The notes under the pieces: model-generated
What the model was told of the DNA's origin: nothing
What the model saw: the letters and a program-made list of their open reading frames with translations, nothing else
The model's database searches: none
Assembly: GCA_964019335.1 (NCBI GenBank)
Contig: OZ025764.1
Location: 21,862 to 85,861, forward strand
DNA: 64,000 bases
Direction: 5' to 3'
DNA from: Diplonema japonicum
Taxonomy: Eukaryota; Euglenozoa; Diplonemea; Diplonemida; Diplonemidae
Made by a program: the position numbers and the translations under genes
Shown: piece by piece, positions 8,037-18,060 of the stretch
How positions within the stretch are numbered: the stretch's first letter is position 1
Layout: each line of letters begins with the position of its first letter

Positions 8037-10934
8037 TTACAACACCCACTCGGTGCAGCCACCACCGGAAAGGTGCCTTACAGAGGGTTCATAAACCTTG
8101 CCCCAAATCCTGAGCGTCTTCACAACAAGACTGCCTGTAGTAACGCAGAGAGTCATGGCGTCCCCACTTCGCCTCAAGCTCCCCACAAGCGAAGGGAGAA
8201 ACACAGGAAGCGAGAAATCGCCTTCCTTGTCTGCGGGGGAGAAGGCCACCACACCAGCGTGCCTGTCGATGTCCTGCCCCGACATCCTCAGCATGGTGTG
8301 CCACACGGTCATGTAGTACCCATAGTGCGACGTGATATAGTTAGAACCAGGGAAGGATGTGTAGTTCCCTCTCATGATACCGCACGCGTTCCACAGGTCG
8401 TTGATGCCCTGTGTGAATCGCAAGTAAGGCCGTGACACCACTTCCAAAGCATCGTCAACTGTTCCATGGCCGATGGCAAGACGAAGGGAACCGTGGTCCG
8501 CAGGCGACATCAGCCACACATCGTCCTCTGCTAGGGTCTTTCCGACGGTTCTGTTCGCGAGGATCTTCAGCCCGAAGGGATCATAGTTCATCTTCCCCTC
8601 TGTGTCTAAATGGCGGCCTAGTCTTGTCGTGTTTACAAGATCGCCTAGACCAATGCTGTGTGCGAGGACCTGGGCGTAGAAGCTGTCCGACATGACAGCC
8701 TTGCCCCCTGTGTAGGCTATGTATGCGCCAAGGTCGTTGTCCCACATGATGTTTTCGAGGCTTTCAGTGGCAGCGTCGGCTGCAGTGCTGTACCTCGCGC
8801 CGTCGTTGTCGTCCATGAACTCCGCCAGCTTCGCCATCGCGCGCATGGCCGCAATGTGGAACACTGTTGAGTACGTCGCCGCGTCGTAGTTATTCAGCTC
8901 CAATATGTCGTACGTGGTCTGCAGCTTGTACGGCATCGCGTGGAAGGTCGACACTGTGATTTGCCAATCAGCCGCTTTCTTCGCAATGGGGTACCACTCC
9001 CTTACAAAGTTGACGTCGTCGTTCCACCTCAGCAGCTCCAGCAGGTAGATGATGTACATGGTGCTCACGTCCGACATTTCACGGCCGCAGCCGTGTTCGA
9101 ATCCGGAGTCTAAACCATAGAAGCAAGCGCATGCTAGCTGTTCTTGGATCATCCCGTTTGCTTGCTGTGCTGTTCCCCATGCAACGAGCTTTGACTTCGT
9201 CGATTCTGGGAACAGCATGATGTACGGGATGTGCCTCTCCCCGTCGTTGTGCACGCTGTCGATGTTCACGCAGTCGAAGGCCTCCCACTGCCGCCACCTC
9301 CCGTCGTGGAACCACATTGCAGACCGAACGTGGTGTAGAGTCCCGATCAGCGTGTCGCGCATCCACACCGGAAGCGTCGATTTCAGCACGGGGTCTTGGA
9401 TCGCAGCGATGTCGTGCAGGGTGGGTACCAGGTCGCCGATCAGCATTGTCGCCGCATTGTTGGAGTCGGAAACGTACTTCGTGTACTGGTTCCCCAGCAT
9501 CTGTGAGAGGTAGTTGTGGTTCGGGAAGTAGTACCCCAGCACGATCGTCACCACCGCCGTCTCCCCAGCAGGGACGTCTGTGCTCACGGACACCGCCCCG
9601 TGTCCGCCATCCGTGTTCACGGTCCCGGCAAGCTTCCCCTCTGCCTCGAACTGTCCCCACAGGTTTTGGAAATCCCCCGTCCCCACCGTTACCTCCCCGC
9701 CCGTGGCCTGCAACGTGTAGTTCCCTGCGGTGGGCCCGGCTACATTCTTGTTGATGGTGATCCCGTTCGGACCTGCGCGGCTCCACCCGCCTCTCGACCC
9801 CGAGGCCGTCCCATCTTCGAACCCGTAGAGAGGCGCGTCTGACTGCATCGTGCACCCCATAGTGTTGTTGTGGTTCCACGTCATGCACTTCGGGTCGTGG
9901 TTGCACAGCTGACGGCACACCTCTGCTGAGGCCGCTTGGGTTGTGTTGTACACGCTACCGTGGCGCTGGGTGTTCTCGTGAAAGGCGGGAAGGTTGAAGA
10001 AGGCGGCCACGCTCTGCGTGACAGCGGCATTGTTCTTGAACACCATGCTGAAGGCGATGGCTGGGTGGTGACTGCGTGTCATGTTCCCGGACGCCATTCT
10101 GCTGTAGCCAAACAACGAGATGTTGACGGAAGGAGCATTTGCCTGGAGGCGCGTCACAGGGGGCGACCCCCCAAAGGTCAGCGAGTCCACCCCAGGCGTG
10201 AACGACTCGCTCGGATGCGTCTGCAGAATCCTCGTCCATGTGCTGCCCTGCTGCCTCACAGAGGCACCGAATGCAGCCTTTCTTTGTTTGGAAAGCTTCG
10301 CAGAGCCCGCAGGTGAGTTGTTCTCTGTGGTCCAAGCTGTGAGAGTCCCGTCTCCGCGCAGCTCAACGGTTCCTGCTGCAACCCCTCCCAAAGGAGGTGC
10401 TGATCTGATGCCGACAGGCGGCGCTGCGGAGTCCGGGACGGGAGGTCGGGACACCGTGCCCCAAGAGAGAGCCGGGTTCGCCTTTTTAGTTATAACCTGG
10501 TTTTTTAGGTAGCAGCAAGCTGAGCCTTCCGTGCAGGGTCCAAGATTAGAAGCTGCCTTCAGGGCAAACACCCAGGCAGCACACGCTGTGTCCGCACAGC
10601 AACTCTGCACGCACTGTTCCACAGTGCCCCCCGCAACCTGCCCACAGTCATTCTTACCCGGGAGGTCGTACCCGCTCTGCACACGGCCTGCTGTGCACTC
10701 CATCTCCACAGGGCTTTTGTACACTTGCGGTGTGGAGCCAACACTGGCCCATGCATAGTCCGTTTTCGTGATATTCTCAGGCTCCAGGTAGTGAGACGGC
10801 TGTTCTAACACCGTAATGGTATCCTCGCTTGTCCATACACCTTTATTCAGGAAGGTGAGGCTGCCCAGGGCATCGGAGAGGTTGGACGCATCACAAGCGC
10901 TTGCTGCGAGCAGTGCTAAGTACACAGCTTTCAT
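8037..10934 (-). CDS. secreted GH116-like beta-glucosidase/glucosylceramidase with apple/PAN-like inserts
   Basis: 965 aa. I start at the ATG at 10934 rather than upstream because it opens a clear signal peptide (MKAVYLALLAASACDA). A GH116 N-terminal pattern (GIRSAPPLGGVAAGTVELRG) is followed by FQNLWGQFEAEG and an alpha/alpha-barrel part. WRQWEAFDCVNIDSVHNDGE matches the family's nucleophile region (candidate E551). LQTTYDILELNNYDAATYS matches the acid/base region (candidate D676). The family includes GBA2-type glucosylceramidases and microbial beta-glucosidases. Two Cys-rich stretches resembling apple/PAN modules are present: one after about residue 80 (CVQSCCADTACAAWVF) and one near 345-385 (EVCRQLCNHDPKCMTWNH). 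These could bind glycans or proteins. Many N-glycosylation sites and the signal peptide imply a secreted or lysosomal enzyme, unlike cytosolic GBA2. The substrate cannot be read from sequence. Confidence 0.85.
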   Translation of the reverse strand: MKAVYLALLAASACDASNLSDALGSLTFLNKGVWTSEDTITVLEQPSHYLEPENITKTDYAWASVGSTPQVYKSPVEMECTAGRVQSGYDLPGKNDCGQVAGGTVEQCVQSCCADTACAAWVFALKAASNLGPCTEGSACCYLKNQVITKKANPALSWGTVSRPPVPDSAAPPVGIRSAPPLGGVAAGTVELRGDGTLTAWTTENNSPAGSAKLSKQRKAAFGASVRQQGSTWTRILQTHPSESFTPGVDSLTFGGSPPVTRLQANAPSVNISLFGYSRMASGNMTRSHHPAIAFSMVFKNNAAVTQSVAAFFNLPAFHENTQRHGSVYNTTQAASAEVCRQLCNHDPKCMTWNHNNTMGCTMQSDAPLYGFEDGTASGSRGGWSRAGPNGITINKNVAGPTAGNYTLQATGGEVTVGTGDFQNLWGQFEAEGKLAGTVNTDGGHGAVSVSTDVPAGETAVVTIVLGYYFPNHNYLSQMLGNQYTKYVSDSNNAATMLIGDLVPTLHDIAAIQDPVLKSTLPVWMRDTLIGTLHHVRSAMWFHDGRWRQWEAFDCVNIDSVHNDGERHIPYIMLFPESTKSKLVAWGTAQQANGMIQEQLACACFYGLDSGFEHGCGREMSDVSTMYIIYLLELLRWNDDVNFVREWYPIAKKAADWQITVSTFHAMPYKLQTTYDILELNNYDAATYSTVFHIAAMRAMAKLAEFMDDNDGARYSTAADAATESLENIMWDNDLGAYIAYTGGKAVMSDSFYAQVLAHSIGLGDLVNTTRLGRHLDTEGKMNYDPFGLKILANRTVGKTLAEDDVWLMSPADHGSLRLAIGHGTVDDALEVVSRPYLRFTQGINDLWNACGIMRGNYTSFPGSNYITSHYGYYMTVWHTMLRMSGQDIDRHAGVVAFSPADKEGDFSLPVFLPSLVGSLRRSGDAMTLCVTTGSLVVKTLRIWGKVYEPSVRHLSGGGCTEWVL

Positions 10935-11018
10935 GTTACCTGAGCGGAGGAGGGGTGTTTTTACTTTTTTTAAAGTGTGAAACGACAATAAAGCACTTTC
11001 TCAGTATGCGTATGAGCT

Positions 11019-11071
11019 CCTGCGAATGGGACAAAAAAGAAGGGGGGGGGGGAAAAAAAGGGAGGGAAAGA
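11019..11071 (-). promoter_or_regulatory. putative trans-splice acceptor of the GH116-like gene
   Basis: Minus-strand C/T tract, then GTCCCATTCGCAG|GAGC, with the AG at 11021-11020, giving an 85-nt leader. A second candidate lies closer to the gene: CCCCTCCTCCGCTCAG|GTAAC, ending 5 nt before the ATG. Either excludes the upstream extension of the frame. The sites are seen; their use is inferred. Confidence 0.5.
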
Positions 11072-11611
11072 AATATAATTATGAAGCGAAAAAGAAAGAT
11101 GTAGTGAAGTGTAATCCCCATGTCGACGTTATCCTCAGCTCGAGGGGGTCGTGCTTGGAACTAGTCTTTGAAAAACCCGGGTGAGTGTAGTCTAATAGTA
11201 AGCCCCCTGACAAATGACTGCATAAACAGCCATCATGCAGGCTCGTATTTCGGATAAGAGAAAACAATAAATGCCACCTCTCCCAGCTTCACCTTCTCAA
11301 GCCCAGTGCTAGCTCCGACACTGTGCCGTGTTCCTGCTCCCTCGCAGCTGTTTCTGACGTTACCAAAACCGCTAAAACCTGGTTTTGACCTTAAAACTGA
11401 ATTTTTCACGGTTTCTTCTTTTATATCGGAAAATATAGAGAATATTTCTTTTTTGAGAGGGTGGCATGCCCACAATATGCAACGAAAGTGTCAATTGGCC
11501 TCATTTGGGGGGGAGGGGGGGTTTTCTTTTTGAAATCGACCCCATATAAAAAAGCTTTTTTTCCATCGCTCTTCTTAGAAAAGAAAAACTATTTCAACCT
11601 ATTTCAAAATG

Positions 11612-11700
11612 AAAGAAAAATTCGATCTTGTAGCATCAAGGTGACAAATCGAACAACGCTCCAAGTGTACCATAAAGTACAATGGGTGGGGGTTGTTTTG
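11612..11700 (+). repeat. dispersed repeat R4, copy 1
   Basis: About 90 bp resembling 44496-44585. Both contain a segment like AAGTGTACCAYAAAGTACA followed by GGGTRGGTGTTTGT, preceded by a related AT/GC-mixed head. The two copies have the same orientation. Their class is unknown. Confidence 0.55.
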
Positions 11701-11890
11701 TAATCAAATGACACATTGGAGTGGGTTCTAACCTGTGCGGCACCACATCTCAGACATTGGCGTGCCTGATCCCCGTTTCCTCGCGGTAGAGTGGGGCATC
11801 TTTTTCTTTTGCCGAAGCCAAATGCGATGCCGAGCACCGTCACCCTGACACAGACTTCCCTGAAATGACTCGCTTAGGGAGGTGTCGTTA

Positions 11891-11912
11891 CGCACCTAGA
11901 CCCGGCCAAAGG
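11891..11912 (+). repeat. short shared motif, copy 1
   Basis: The motif ACCTAGACCCGGCCAAAGG occurs here and at 19882-19904, each preceded by CGCA or CGTA. The surrounding DNA is otherwise unlike. It could be the surviving core of an old repeat. Confidence 0.4.
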
Positions 11913-12109
11913 CCCCAAGAAAAATTCACTCTGATAGGAACGAAGTGGTTAGCAACGGCCCGCAGAAAAAGAAAAAAACTATTCTGTTAACTGAATAGTG
12001 CAATATTTCCTAGAGGCGCTCTTGCAACTACCAGTGCCAAAGCAATGGGCTAAACTCGCACACTGGTGTGAGTTTCAAGGGAGCATTTATCTTACGCCTG
12101 TAAGCTAGA

Positions 12110-12310
12110 GTGCGCATGCATCCCCAGCTCGCTTTGGGAGGTGTTGCTTCGCGGTCCGACCTGCTGCCCAATTCAAAGCGCGGTTGCGGTGAATCCAAGC
12201 CCCCTGTTGCCAGTTCGCCGGATGAGCATACTGCAGGGACTTCCACTCATCCGTTGCCCGGTGGGTTACCACGAGGAGGTCAGCAACAATTCTATACTTT
12301 TGATCGCCTG
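12110..12310 (+). repeat. diverged relative of repeat R1
   Basis: The end of this stretch (CCACTCATCCGTTGCCC, then TACCACGAGGAGGTCAGCAA) aligns with the distal part of R1 (CCACTCGGGCGCTACC, then GACGAGGAGGTCAACAGCGA). The proximal part is too worn to align by eye. Confidence 0.45.
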
Positions 12311-12358
12311 TTCTACATTTAGAATTGTCTCACCTGTAAAAAAGAAAAAGAAAATATA

Positions 12359-12680
12359 TGAGTTAAAGGAGGCCGGTGTTGGCGGCGCCCTGCACAAGAA
12401 CTGTCTACTGATTACAGGGGGTGCACCGCAGTTGTAGCTTCTTCTGCGTTCCGTGTCGTGTCCTTAATGCGTGCGGTGTGCAGCTCAACCCCAGCCAGGG
12501 CGTCCCGGGTAACCAAGATTCTGCGCTCGTGCAGTTTGCTGCCTGTTCGTCACCCTGAGCATCTGTATTACGTTCTTCCACTCGGGCGCTACCGACGAGG
12601 AGGTCAACAGCGAACAACATCTGATGTTTTTCTTATATTTTCATGTTATCCCCACCACCTTAAAAAAGAAGAAAAAAAAA
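12359..12680 (+). repeat. dispersed A-tailed repeat R1, near full length
   Basis: It starts GAGTTAAAGGAGGCCGGTGT, passes through the R1 body (GCGTTCCGTGTCGTGTCCTT, GTAACCAAGATTCTGCGCTC, CGACGAGGAGGTCAACAGCG) and ends CCCCACCACCTT plus an A-rich tail. The same body recurs near 29, 31, 58 and 63.5 kb. The tail suggests a retroposon, but no convincing pol III boxes were identified. Its orientation is opposite to the genes. Confidence 0.8.
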
Positions 12681-12907
12681 GTTGTCTCGATTTTAGTGCC
12701 ATGCAGTATGTGACACAGCGGCCGCCACCCTTGTGAAACTTCGCCCCGAAGCCTCCCAAGTCCAAGTCCCCTGTGGTCCCGTAGTAAGTAAAAGTGGAGA
12801 GGTAAAGAAAGCTTGGAAATTGAAATAGGGAGAGGGGCCACAGAAGCAATTAAACACCAACTGGAGAGTATGTTGTGGGAGGCTTGCTTCACTGGCACGA
12901 TGCTGCG
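12681..12907 (+). repeat. dispersed repeat R3, copy 1, abutting R1
   Basis: It begins GTTGTCTCGATTTTAGTG, carries the core GCAGTATGTGACACAGCGG and continues through AAAGAAAGCTTGGAAATTG to CTTCACTGGCACGATGC. A closely similar copy lies at 58889-59107 in the same orientation. It directly follows the R1 tail, which suggests insertion at, or a composite with, R1. Confidence 0.75.
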
Positions 12908-13181
12908 GAGAGGCTACTTGCCTGACCTGGGAGCCACCTCCTTGTTCGATGTAATGGGATAAGGGACTCTCCGTTGAGGGCGATGCTAACTGGCGCCACG
13001 CGTAGGGTGGGCTCTCCAAACCACAATTACCAGGAACCACCACAGGGAGGTTGGAAACATTGGTCCCCAAAAAAGAAAAAAAAATGGGGCTTTGATTGCA
13101 ACACTAGGTGGCGTTAAGCGTGCAATAAAAACAAAAAAAGAGAACCAAACATTTCTTTCTTTTTTCTTTTCTCCCTTTTGT
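12908..13181. other. spacer with isolated R1 head (iii)
   Basis: 13084-13128 holds GGGGCTTTGATTGCAACACT followed by AGGTGGCGTTAAGCGTGCAA. This is the alternative R1 head that precedes an R1 body at 31049, but here it stands alone. The rest shows no gene. Confidence 0.5.
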
Positions 13182-15605
13182 TCACTCAGTGCGTGCAATG
13201 GTAGCAGACGGGGTGTACTCCATCATAATGCGCCCTTCTGCGATGTTCGTGACGGACCACGCTTCGAGTTCGGTGGGTTTAACGATGTGAACTAAGGGGC
13301 GGACCTTGGGGTTGTCAAGCAACTCGGATAAAGCCTTGCCAATGTGGTCCACTTTCTGGGCCTCCTCCAGCTGGTACATCCATTCTCCTTCCTGGGAGAC
13401 AATCGGGGAGCCTGCCGCACTAACGATGAACGGCTTCCCTCCTAGAATGGTAAGGATCGCAACGCAGTTAACCTCGAACTTACCGGCGATGAACTCAGCG
13501 ACTGTAGGGGACACAAGAGTGACAGACCGATTCACCTCTTTAACGACAATGGTACCCACTGCTGAGATGCCCTGTTGCTCTGCCAGCGAGTTACCCTTCA
13601 ACCCGAACCCTTTGTTCAGACTTGACCCGAGGTTTCCAGCCACAAATTCCCCATGGGAAACTGCCATGTTGGTTTTACAGTGGCAAGATAGCTTTTTCAT
13701 ATCGGCGATCGCTTTGCAGAATGTGACCGCGCGTGTCATGGCTTCAGTGCAGCGCAGCCCGATATTCCATGTTATTGTGAAGACAAGCGGTTCATAAACC
13801 GCGAAGCCGTGGACCAGCCCTCGGGTGGCGAGGGCAGCCTCATGTATCCCTTCGGCAAGTGTTCCGAAAGCTGCAAAGATGTTGTTTTCCGACACAAACG
13901 CCAGCCTGACAACGCTGCCCCTGTAGCCTTGCATCTGCATTGATAAGTTGTGCGCTGCGACTGCGGCGTTTCTCGACTTACGTGTGCTCAAGCTTTTTTG
14001 GGTGCTTTGGCTGTTTTCGCTCACGGCATCCTCTTCATTTTCAACTTCTTCAGTGTTGTCATTGACGAACAGTGTGTTTGGGAGGTACGCCTTGTACTCC
14101 CTAAGACCTTTGATCGCATGCAGCAAGCCGTCCGTCACACGCGCCACCTCCTTCACCATGACAGGCTTGTACATTGCGTTCATATGCGTCTCAGCTACGT
14201 CCAAGTCCATCGTCTCCAGATACTGATTCCCAACAACAAGATTCCCCAGCGGGCGGGCGATCAGAATGATTTCGCACAGTGCAATGACGCTGTCCACCAT
14301 GAAGATGACGACGGAAGCGATGATGAGCTGCACGAGCGCTGCGTAGACCTTGTCGTTGACGGAGGAGACGGTGCGCATCCAGAGCAGCTCGAACCTCATG
14401 GTCGACGCGGTGAAGACGTGCGTCATGCGCAGGAAGTACTCCCCGCTTTCCAGCGCCGTGTCCACGTGGTAGTCCTTCTTGTACATCGGGTTGGTCTTGT
14501 TCACATCGGACGCCGCGAAGTGCTCCCCGTACCGGATATGGGTGCGCATGTTTGTCGATGAAAGGTCAGCAGTGAAGAAGGTCCCATTGGGTCGCACGAC
14601 CGATGCATTCACAGCTTCAGACACAGTGGACCCCAGGTCGCTGGGGTGCAGGACGCAGTCCTGTCCCTGTTGCGCACCGCTGCAGCTGAAGCACATTGTG
14701 TAGCACTCGAACTTAATAACAGGCCCCTCGTACAGGGTGTGCGCGTAGACCTGCCCTGCACCGGAGTCTAGCACCACGAGCTCAACATTTGGTGCCTCAA
14801 ACTCCCTGATGACAGGTGTCCATGCTTGGAAGATGAAGAACATGCCCACCACAAGGTCGAAGTCACCCTGCGGCCAGCGCAGCGTGTACCTGATGCGGTA
14901 CTGTGTGGAGGCATAAGGGGTCCCGTCGATAGCGTTCCAGAAGTAAGCAGGGGACCACACCCCGGTGGTGGGGATGCCCGCCATGTTCTTCACAAAACCC
15001 TCTTGCGAGTCGTATACCTTTTCAGAATTGAGGACCTCCGGAGCGGGCACACCTGTTTCGTTGTTGAGCGCCGTGAACTGCTTAAAGAACTCCACTTTGG
15101 TGCTGTTGACCCTCCTGCCTGAGTATTTACTGCGGACCCAGTACTTGGCAGGCTCACCGTTGTTGTCAAGGATGGGGTCAAACCAGATGAACTGTCTGGA
15201 GTACTCTTCAGAGTCCCAGGGGCAGTTCAGACCTGAGGTGCAACTAGGGTTGTAGGCTCGTGCGAGGTAGTAGCCACCACCGTTATCGTACAGAGTAGGA
15301 CGGAGGGAGGCGAAGATGAACGTCCCAAAGATATTCTGGATGTGTGGTATGCCCAGCGAGATGTTCATGACGTCCTCCCTGTTGAAGAGCAGGTGGCCTT
15401 CCTCCGTCATTGTCTCAACGTCTGACAGCATCCCTGCCAGGCGGAGCTTCGCGCTGTGGGACGTCGCCGCACTCGTGTCGTCCACCGCCGAGCGGAGCAC
15501 CGAAATGCTCTCCGCATAGAGTAGAAACCCTGCAAGGAGGGAGATCGCTGTTGACACTATCGTCGAGATGAAGATTATGACTTTCGAAGGTATGTGTAAG
15601 GGCAT
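13182..15605 (-). CDS. membrane receptor with Cache-like ectodomain and degenerate nucleotide-cyclase domain
   Basis: 807 aa. An N-terminal transmembrane helix (about residues 9-30) is followed by roughly 370 extracellular residues with glycosylation sites. The stretch TTGVWSPAYFWNAIDGTPYA resembles the ligand region of Cache sensor domains. A second helix (QLIIASVVIFMVDSVIALCE, about 430-455) leads to a HAMP-like linker and LREYKAYLPNTLF. A similar motif (LKQYQPYLPEALF) precedes the catalytic domain of the cyclase at 33257-35455. The C-terminal third keeps the outline of a class III cyclase: FVAGNLGSSLNKGFGLKGN aligns with the family's GNxGSxxRxxFTxxGxxVN strand. However, the two metal-binding Asp motifs and the transition-state Asn/Arg are not recognisable. 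It is probably a non-catalytic sensor or pseudocyclase, perhaps acting by pairing with an active cyclase. Some euglenozoan cyclase partner or decoy proteins could look like this. Confidence 0.7.
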   Translation of the reverse strand: MPLHIPSKVIIFISTIVSTAISLLAGFLLYAESISVLRSAVDDTSAATSHSAKLRLAGMLSDVETMTEEGHLLFNREDVMNISLGIPHIQNIFGTFIFASLRPTLYDNGGGYYLARAYNPSCTSGLNCPWDSEEYSRQFIWFDPILDNNGEPAKYWVRSKYSGRRVNSTKVEFFKQFTALNNETGVPAPEVLNSEKVYDSQEGFVKNMAGIPTTGVWSPAYFWNAIDGTPYASTQYRIRYTLRWPQGDFDLVVGMFFIFQAWTPVIREFEAPNVELVVLDSGAGQVYAHTLYEGPVIKFECYTMCFSCSGAQQGQDCVLHPSDLGSTVSEAVNASVVRPNGTFFTADLSSTNMRTHIRYGEHFAASDVNKTNPMYKKDYHVDTALESGEYFLRMTHVFTASTMRFELLWMRTVSSVNDKVYAALVQLIIASVVIFMVDSVIALCEIILIARPLGNLVVGNQYLETMDLDVAETHMNAMYKPVMVKEVARVTDGLLHAIKGLREYKAYLPNTLFVNDNTEEVENEEDAVSENSQSTQKSLSTRKSRNAAVAAHNLSMQMQGYRGSVVRLAFVSENNIFAAFGTLAEGIHEAALATRGLVHGFAVYEPLVFTITWNIGLRCTEAMTRAVTFCKAIADMKKLSCHCKTNMAVSHGEFVAGNLGSSLNKGFGLKGNSLAEQQGISAVGTIVVKEVNRSVTLVSPTVAEFIAGKFEVNCVAILTILGGKPFIVSAAGSPIVSQEGEWMYQLEEAQKVDHIGKALSELLDNPKVRPLVHIVKPTELEAWSVTNIAEGRIMMEYTPSATIARTE

Positions 15606-15674
15606 TTTTCCTTTCTTTTTTAGTCGTCCTTGCGGAAATTGGGATATTTTGATAAACTAACTTGTCAAAGCAAA

Positions 15675-15715
15675 CTTCAACAAAAAAAAAGAAAAAAAGG
15701 AAATAAAAAAAAAAG
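15675..15715 (-). promoter_or_regulatory. putative trans-splice acceptor of the Cache-cyclase-like gene
   Basis: Minus-strand T-rich tract followed by TTTTGTTGAAG|TTTG, with the AG at 15676-15675, about 70 nt before the ATG at 15605. Near the ATG the leader ends in A/G-rich sequence. The role is inferred. Confidence 0.4.
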
Positions 15716-17450
15716 AAGAAAAAAAAAAACGTGGGAAGAGGAGGAAGAGGAAGAGGAAGAGGAAAGGAGGATAAATAGTGAGGCGCCTAAACTTTTTTCT
15801 TCTTTTTTTTCTTTTTTTTTTCCTTCTGAAATTCCAAGTGGGGCGATACGGGGGGGGATGTATTTTTTTCATTTTCTTCTAAAAAAAGATTACTCCACAC
15901 AAAGGCATGCAAGGTTCAGCCTCGTTGAAATCTCTGCAAACACCACTTGCCAGCCGCCAAGGATGTGACGGGAAGCCCCTCCTTGTTGGTCAGCGAGTAG
16001 CTATTTGTTCCACCTTTTGTCACTAATATTTATTATATTTTCTGTTTTTTTTTCTTTTTTTTTCGTTCTTTTTCCCCCTGGCATTATATCTCTTCCCACC
16101 CTTCCTCTACCTTGATGGAATAAAAAAAAAAAATATAAAAATAAAACATGATTTTTTTTCGTTTTTCTTTCTTTTTTTTTTTTTTTTCTCTCTCTTTCTT
16201 TGGTTTTTTGTTCCCTTTTTCTTTTCTTGTTTCTTTTTCTCTGTTATTCTTTGGGCGAGGGACAAATGAAGAAACAATGAAGCCTTTAACGGGCCTCACT
16301 GTTTAGCCAGATGGTGGGAGAGCAGAAGGTTCGCGGGGCGGGCAGGGCGGGGGAAAACACGTGATTGATACCATCCACGAGCTGACTCGATAAAACTGTC
16401 ATCTTTCTTTTTAGGTGCATATGTATAAAAAAGATCTTAATAAATATTTTTTTTCTTTTTTTTTTTTTTGGGGGGGCTGTAAGAATCGAGTTATTGTGAG
16501 TCAGGAGGGAGGGGAAAGAAGTGAAAAAAAAAGACATTTAGAAAAAAAGGGGGGGTGATGATAGCGAGGGGGGGGGGGGGGGGGGGGGTGAAACAAAGGG
16601 GGTATTTTGTACTATAAACAGCTTTTTGAAATAAAGGGGGGGGGGGGTGGGGCGAATAATTCTATCCCAAGTGATGTGTTTTTTTTTTCTTTTCCCAAAT
16701 GTCGTAAAACGGGTTTTTCTCAGTTACGCACCGGGTAGTTCTGTGAAGTAAGGTGAAGTAAGCACTTTGACGGAGTCGTCCGTTTAGACAGTGCAGCACG
16801 GAACCTTGCCACCCCTTGCAGCTTCTCAAGACGAAGAAGTGCTCAAAGCCGCGTTCCGTAAAGGGATTATTCGACCCCCCCTTTAACACATTTTTTTTTT
16901 TTTTTTTTTTTTGCCCGGCTTTTTTGTTCATGAACACAGGTGCCACACAGTGCGCCCTGAGTTTACTAAATCGGGCCTAAAGCAACTCTCTATAGGTGCT
17001 CACAAAGGGAAGATATTTCTACTGCTCGTGGTCCAAAAAGAATTAAAAAAAAAAAAAAAAAAAAAAAACTAATCTTAGAGTTTAAGACTAGCTCTATTGT
17101 GTTTATTTTGATTTTTCCCCCTCTTTTCTACACTTGTGACCGAACACAATCTGGACGGGGGGGAAAATGCAAAAATCTGCAGAGAAATGTTTTGAAACAG
17201 TGGAAATGTGAGTTAAGGGCAGGAGAAAAAAAAAAAAGAAAAGGAGGAGTATTTATAAGAATTTGAAGAAGAAAAAACCCATCCATTTTCTTGTTCTCTC
17301 CCCCCCGCCCACATCCATTGCAACACTCTCGTTTTTTTTTATTTATTTTTTTCTTTTCTAACTATCCATGCTATGTTGCCACATGTGAAGGGCCATGCAA
17401 AAGGAATAAAATGAAGAAATGAGAAAAAAAAAAACACAAAAGAAAAGAAC

Positions 17451-17484
<34 letters not shown>

Positions 17485-17628
17485 AACACCCACATATCTC
17501 TCAACTTTTTTTTTCTTTTTTTTTTGGAAAGATGTGAGGTCAAAAAAAAAAAAAGAAAAAAAAGAAGAAAAAACAAAAAAAAGGTCAAGAAAAAAAAAAA
17601 AAAAAAAAAAAAAAAAGATCATTTCACC
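15716..17628. other. gene-free homopolymer-rich spacer
   Basis: GA-rich 15735-15780, G runs near 16566-16588 and 16636-16647, and many A/T runs. Two mixed-composition islands (15890-15990 and 16700-16900) show no long ORF, tRNA-like fold or match to the repeats in this window. Confidence 0.55.
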
Positions 17629-18060
17629 TTACTCAAAAGGCAGAAGAGCTTCATGAATGGCACCAGAAAGGAAATAATTAACACGTTCTGTTGACTGGTC
17701 GTCTGCAGCGATAGGCATGGCCACGACTCTGCTTGTCCCCACTATGCTCCCTACATTGCACTGCACCCTTGTCTGTGTGACCTGCAGCATCTCAAACATG
17801 TAACCACTGTAGGGAAGATCAAGAGCGGCACGCACAGTCCTGGAGTAACACAGCTTGCTCAGCAGCCCGGAGGCACCACGCCACAGCCTCAGCCCTCCAA
17901 AGTCATCGTACTGCCCCATCGGGTCCATGACTGGGGCCAACGGTGGCATTCTGACCACTTGGCTTGCAAGAGTCGCCTGAACCATTGGTATAGGGGCTGA
18001 GTTGTACATCCCAGCAGTGCACGTGTGAAGCACACAGAGAGCTAGCAGTTGACCACCCAT
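17629..18060 (-). CDS. small secreted protein, unknown function
   Basis: 143 aa from the ATG at 18060. The upstream extension only translates the Lys/Phe-rich homopolymer DNA. The N-terminus (MGGQLLALCVLHTCTAGMYN) reads as a signal peptide, giving a mature protein of about 125 residues with three Cys. GGLRLWRGASGLLSKLCYSR and TRVQCNVGSIVGTSRVVAMP are its most ordered stretches. No family is recognised. The base composition matches neighbouring genes and the ATG follows an A-tract directly, as elsewhere in the window, which supports a real gene. Confidence 0.6.
   Translation of the reverse strand: MGGQLLALCVLHTCTAGMYNSAPIPMVQATLASQVVRMPPLAPVMDPMGQYDDFGGLRLWRGASGLLSKLCYSRTVRAALDLPYSGYMFEMLQVTQTRVQCNVGSIVGTSRVVAMPIAADDQSTERVNYFLSGAIHEALLPFE

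Larger units (their letters stand above)
11072..12358. other. gene-free spacer with old repeats
   Basis: No convincing ORF. It contains one copy of the R4 repeat (11612-11700), a short motif shared with 19.9 kb (11891-11912) and a worn R1 relative (12110-12310). The mixed-composition stretch 11240-11400 shows no recognisable gene. Confidence 0.5.

Noticed and set aside
10935-10988. 18-codon N-terminal extension of the GH116-like gene
   Set aside because: It has no ATG at its start, it separates the signal peptide from the N-terminus, and one candidate splice acceptor lies within it.
12420-12610. R1 as a tRNA-derived SINE with internal pol III boxes
   Set aside because: The best box-like strings (TAGCGCCCGAGTGG and GGGGTTGAGCTG on the minus strand) deviate in spacing and sequence, and lie on the strand opposite to the A tail.
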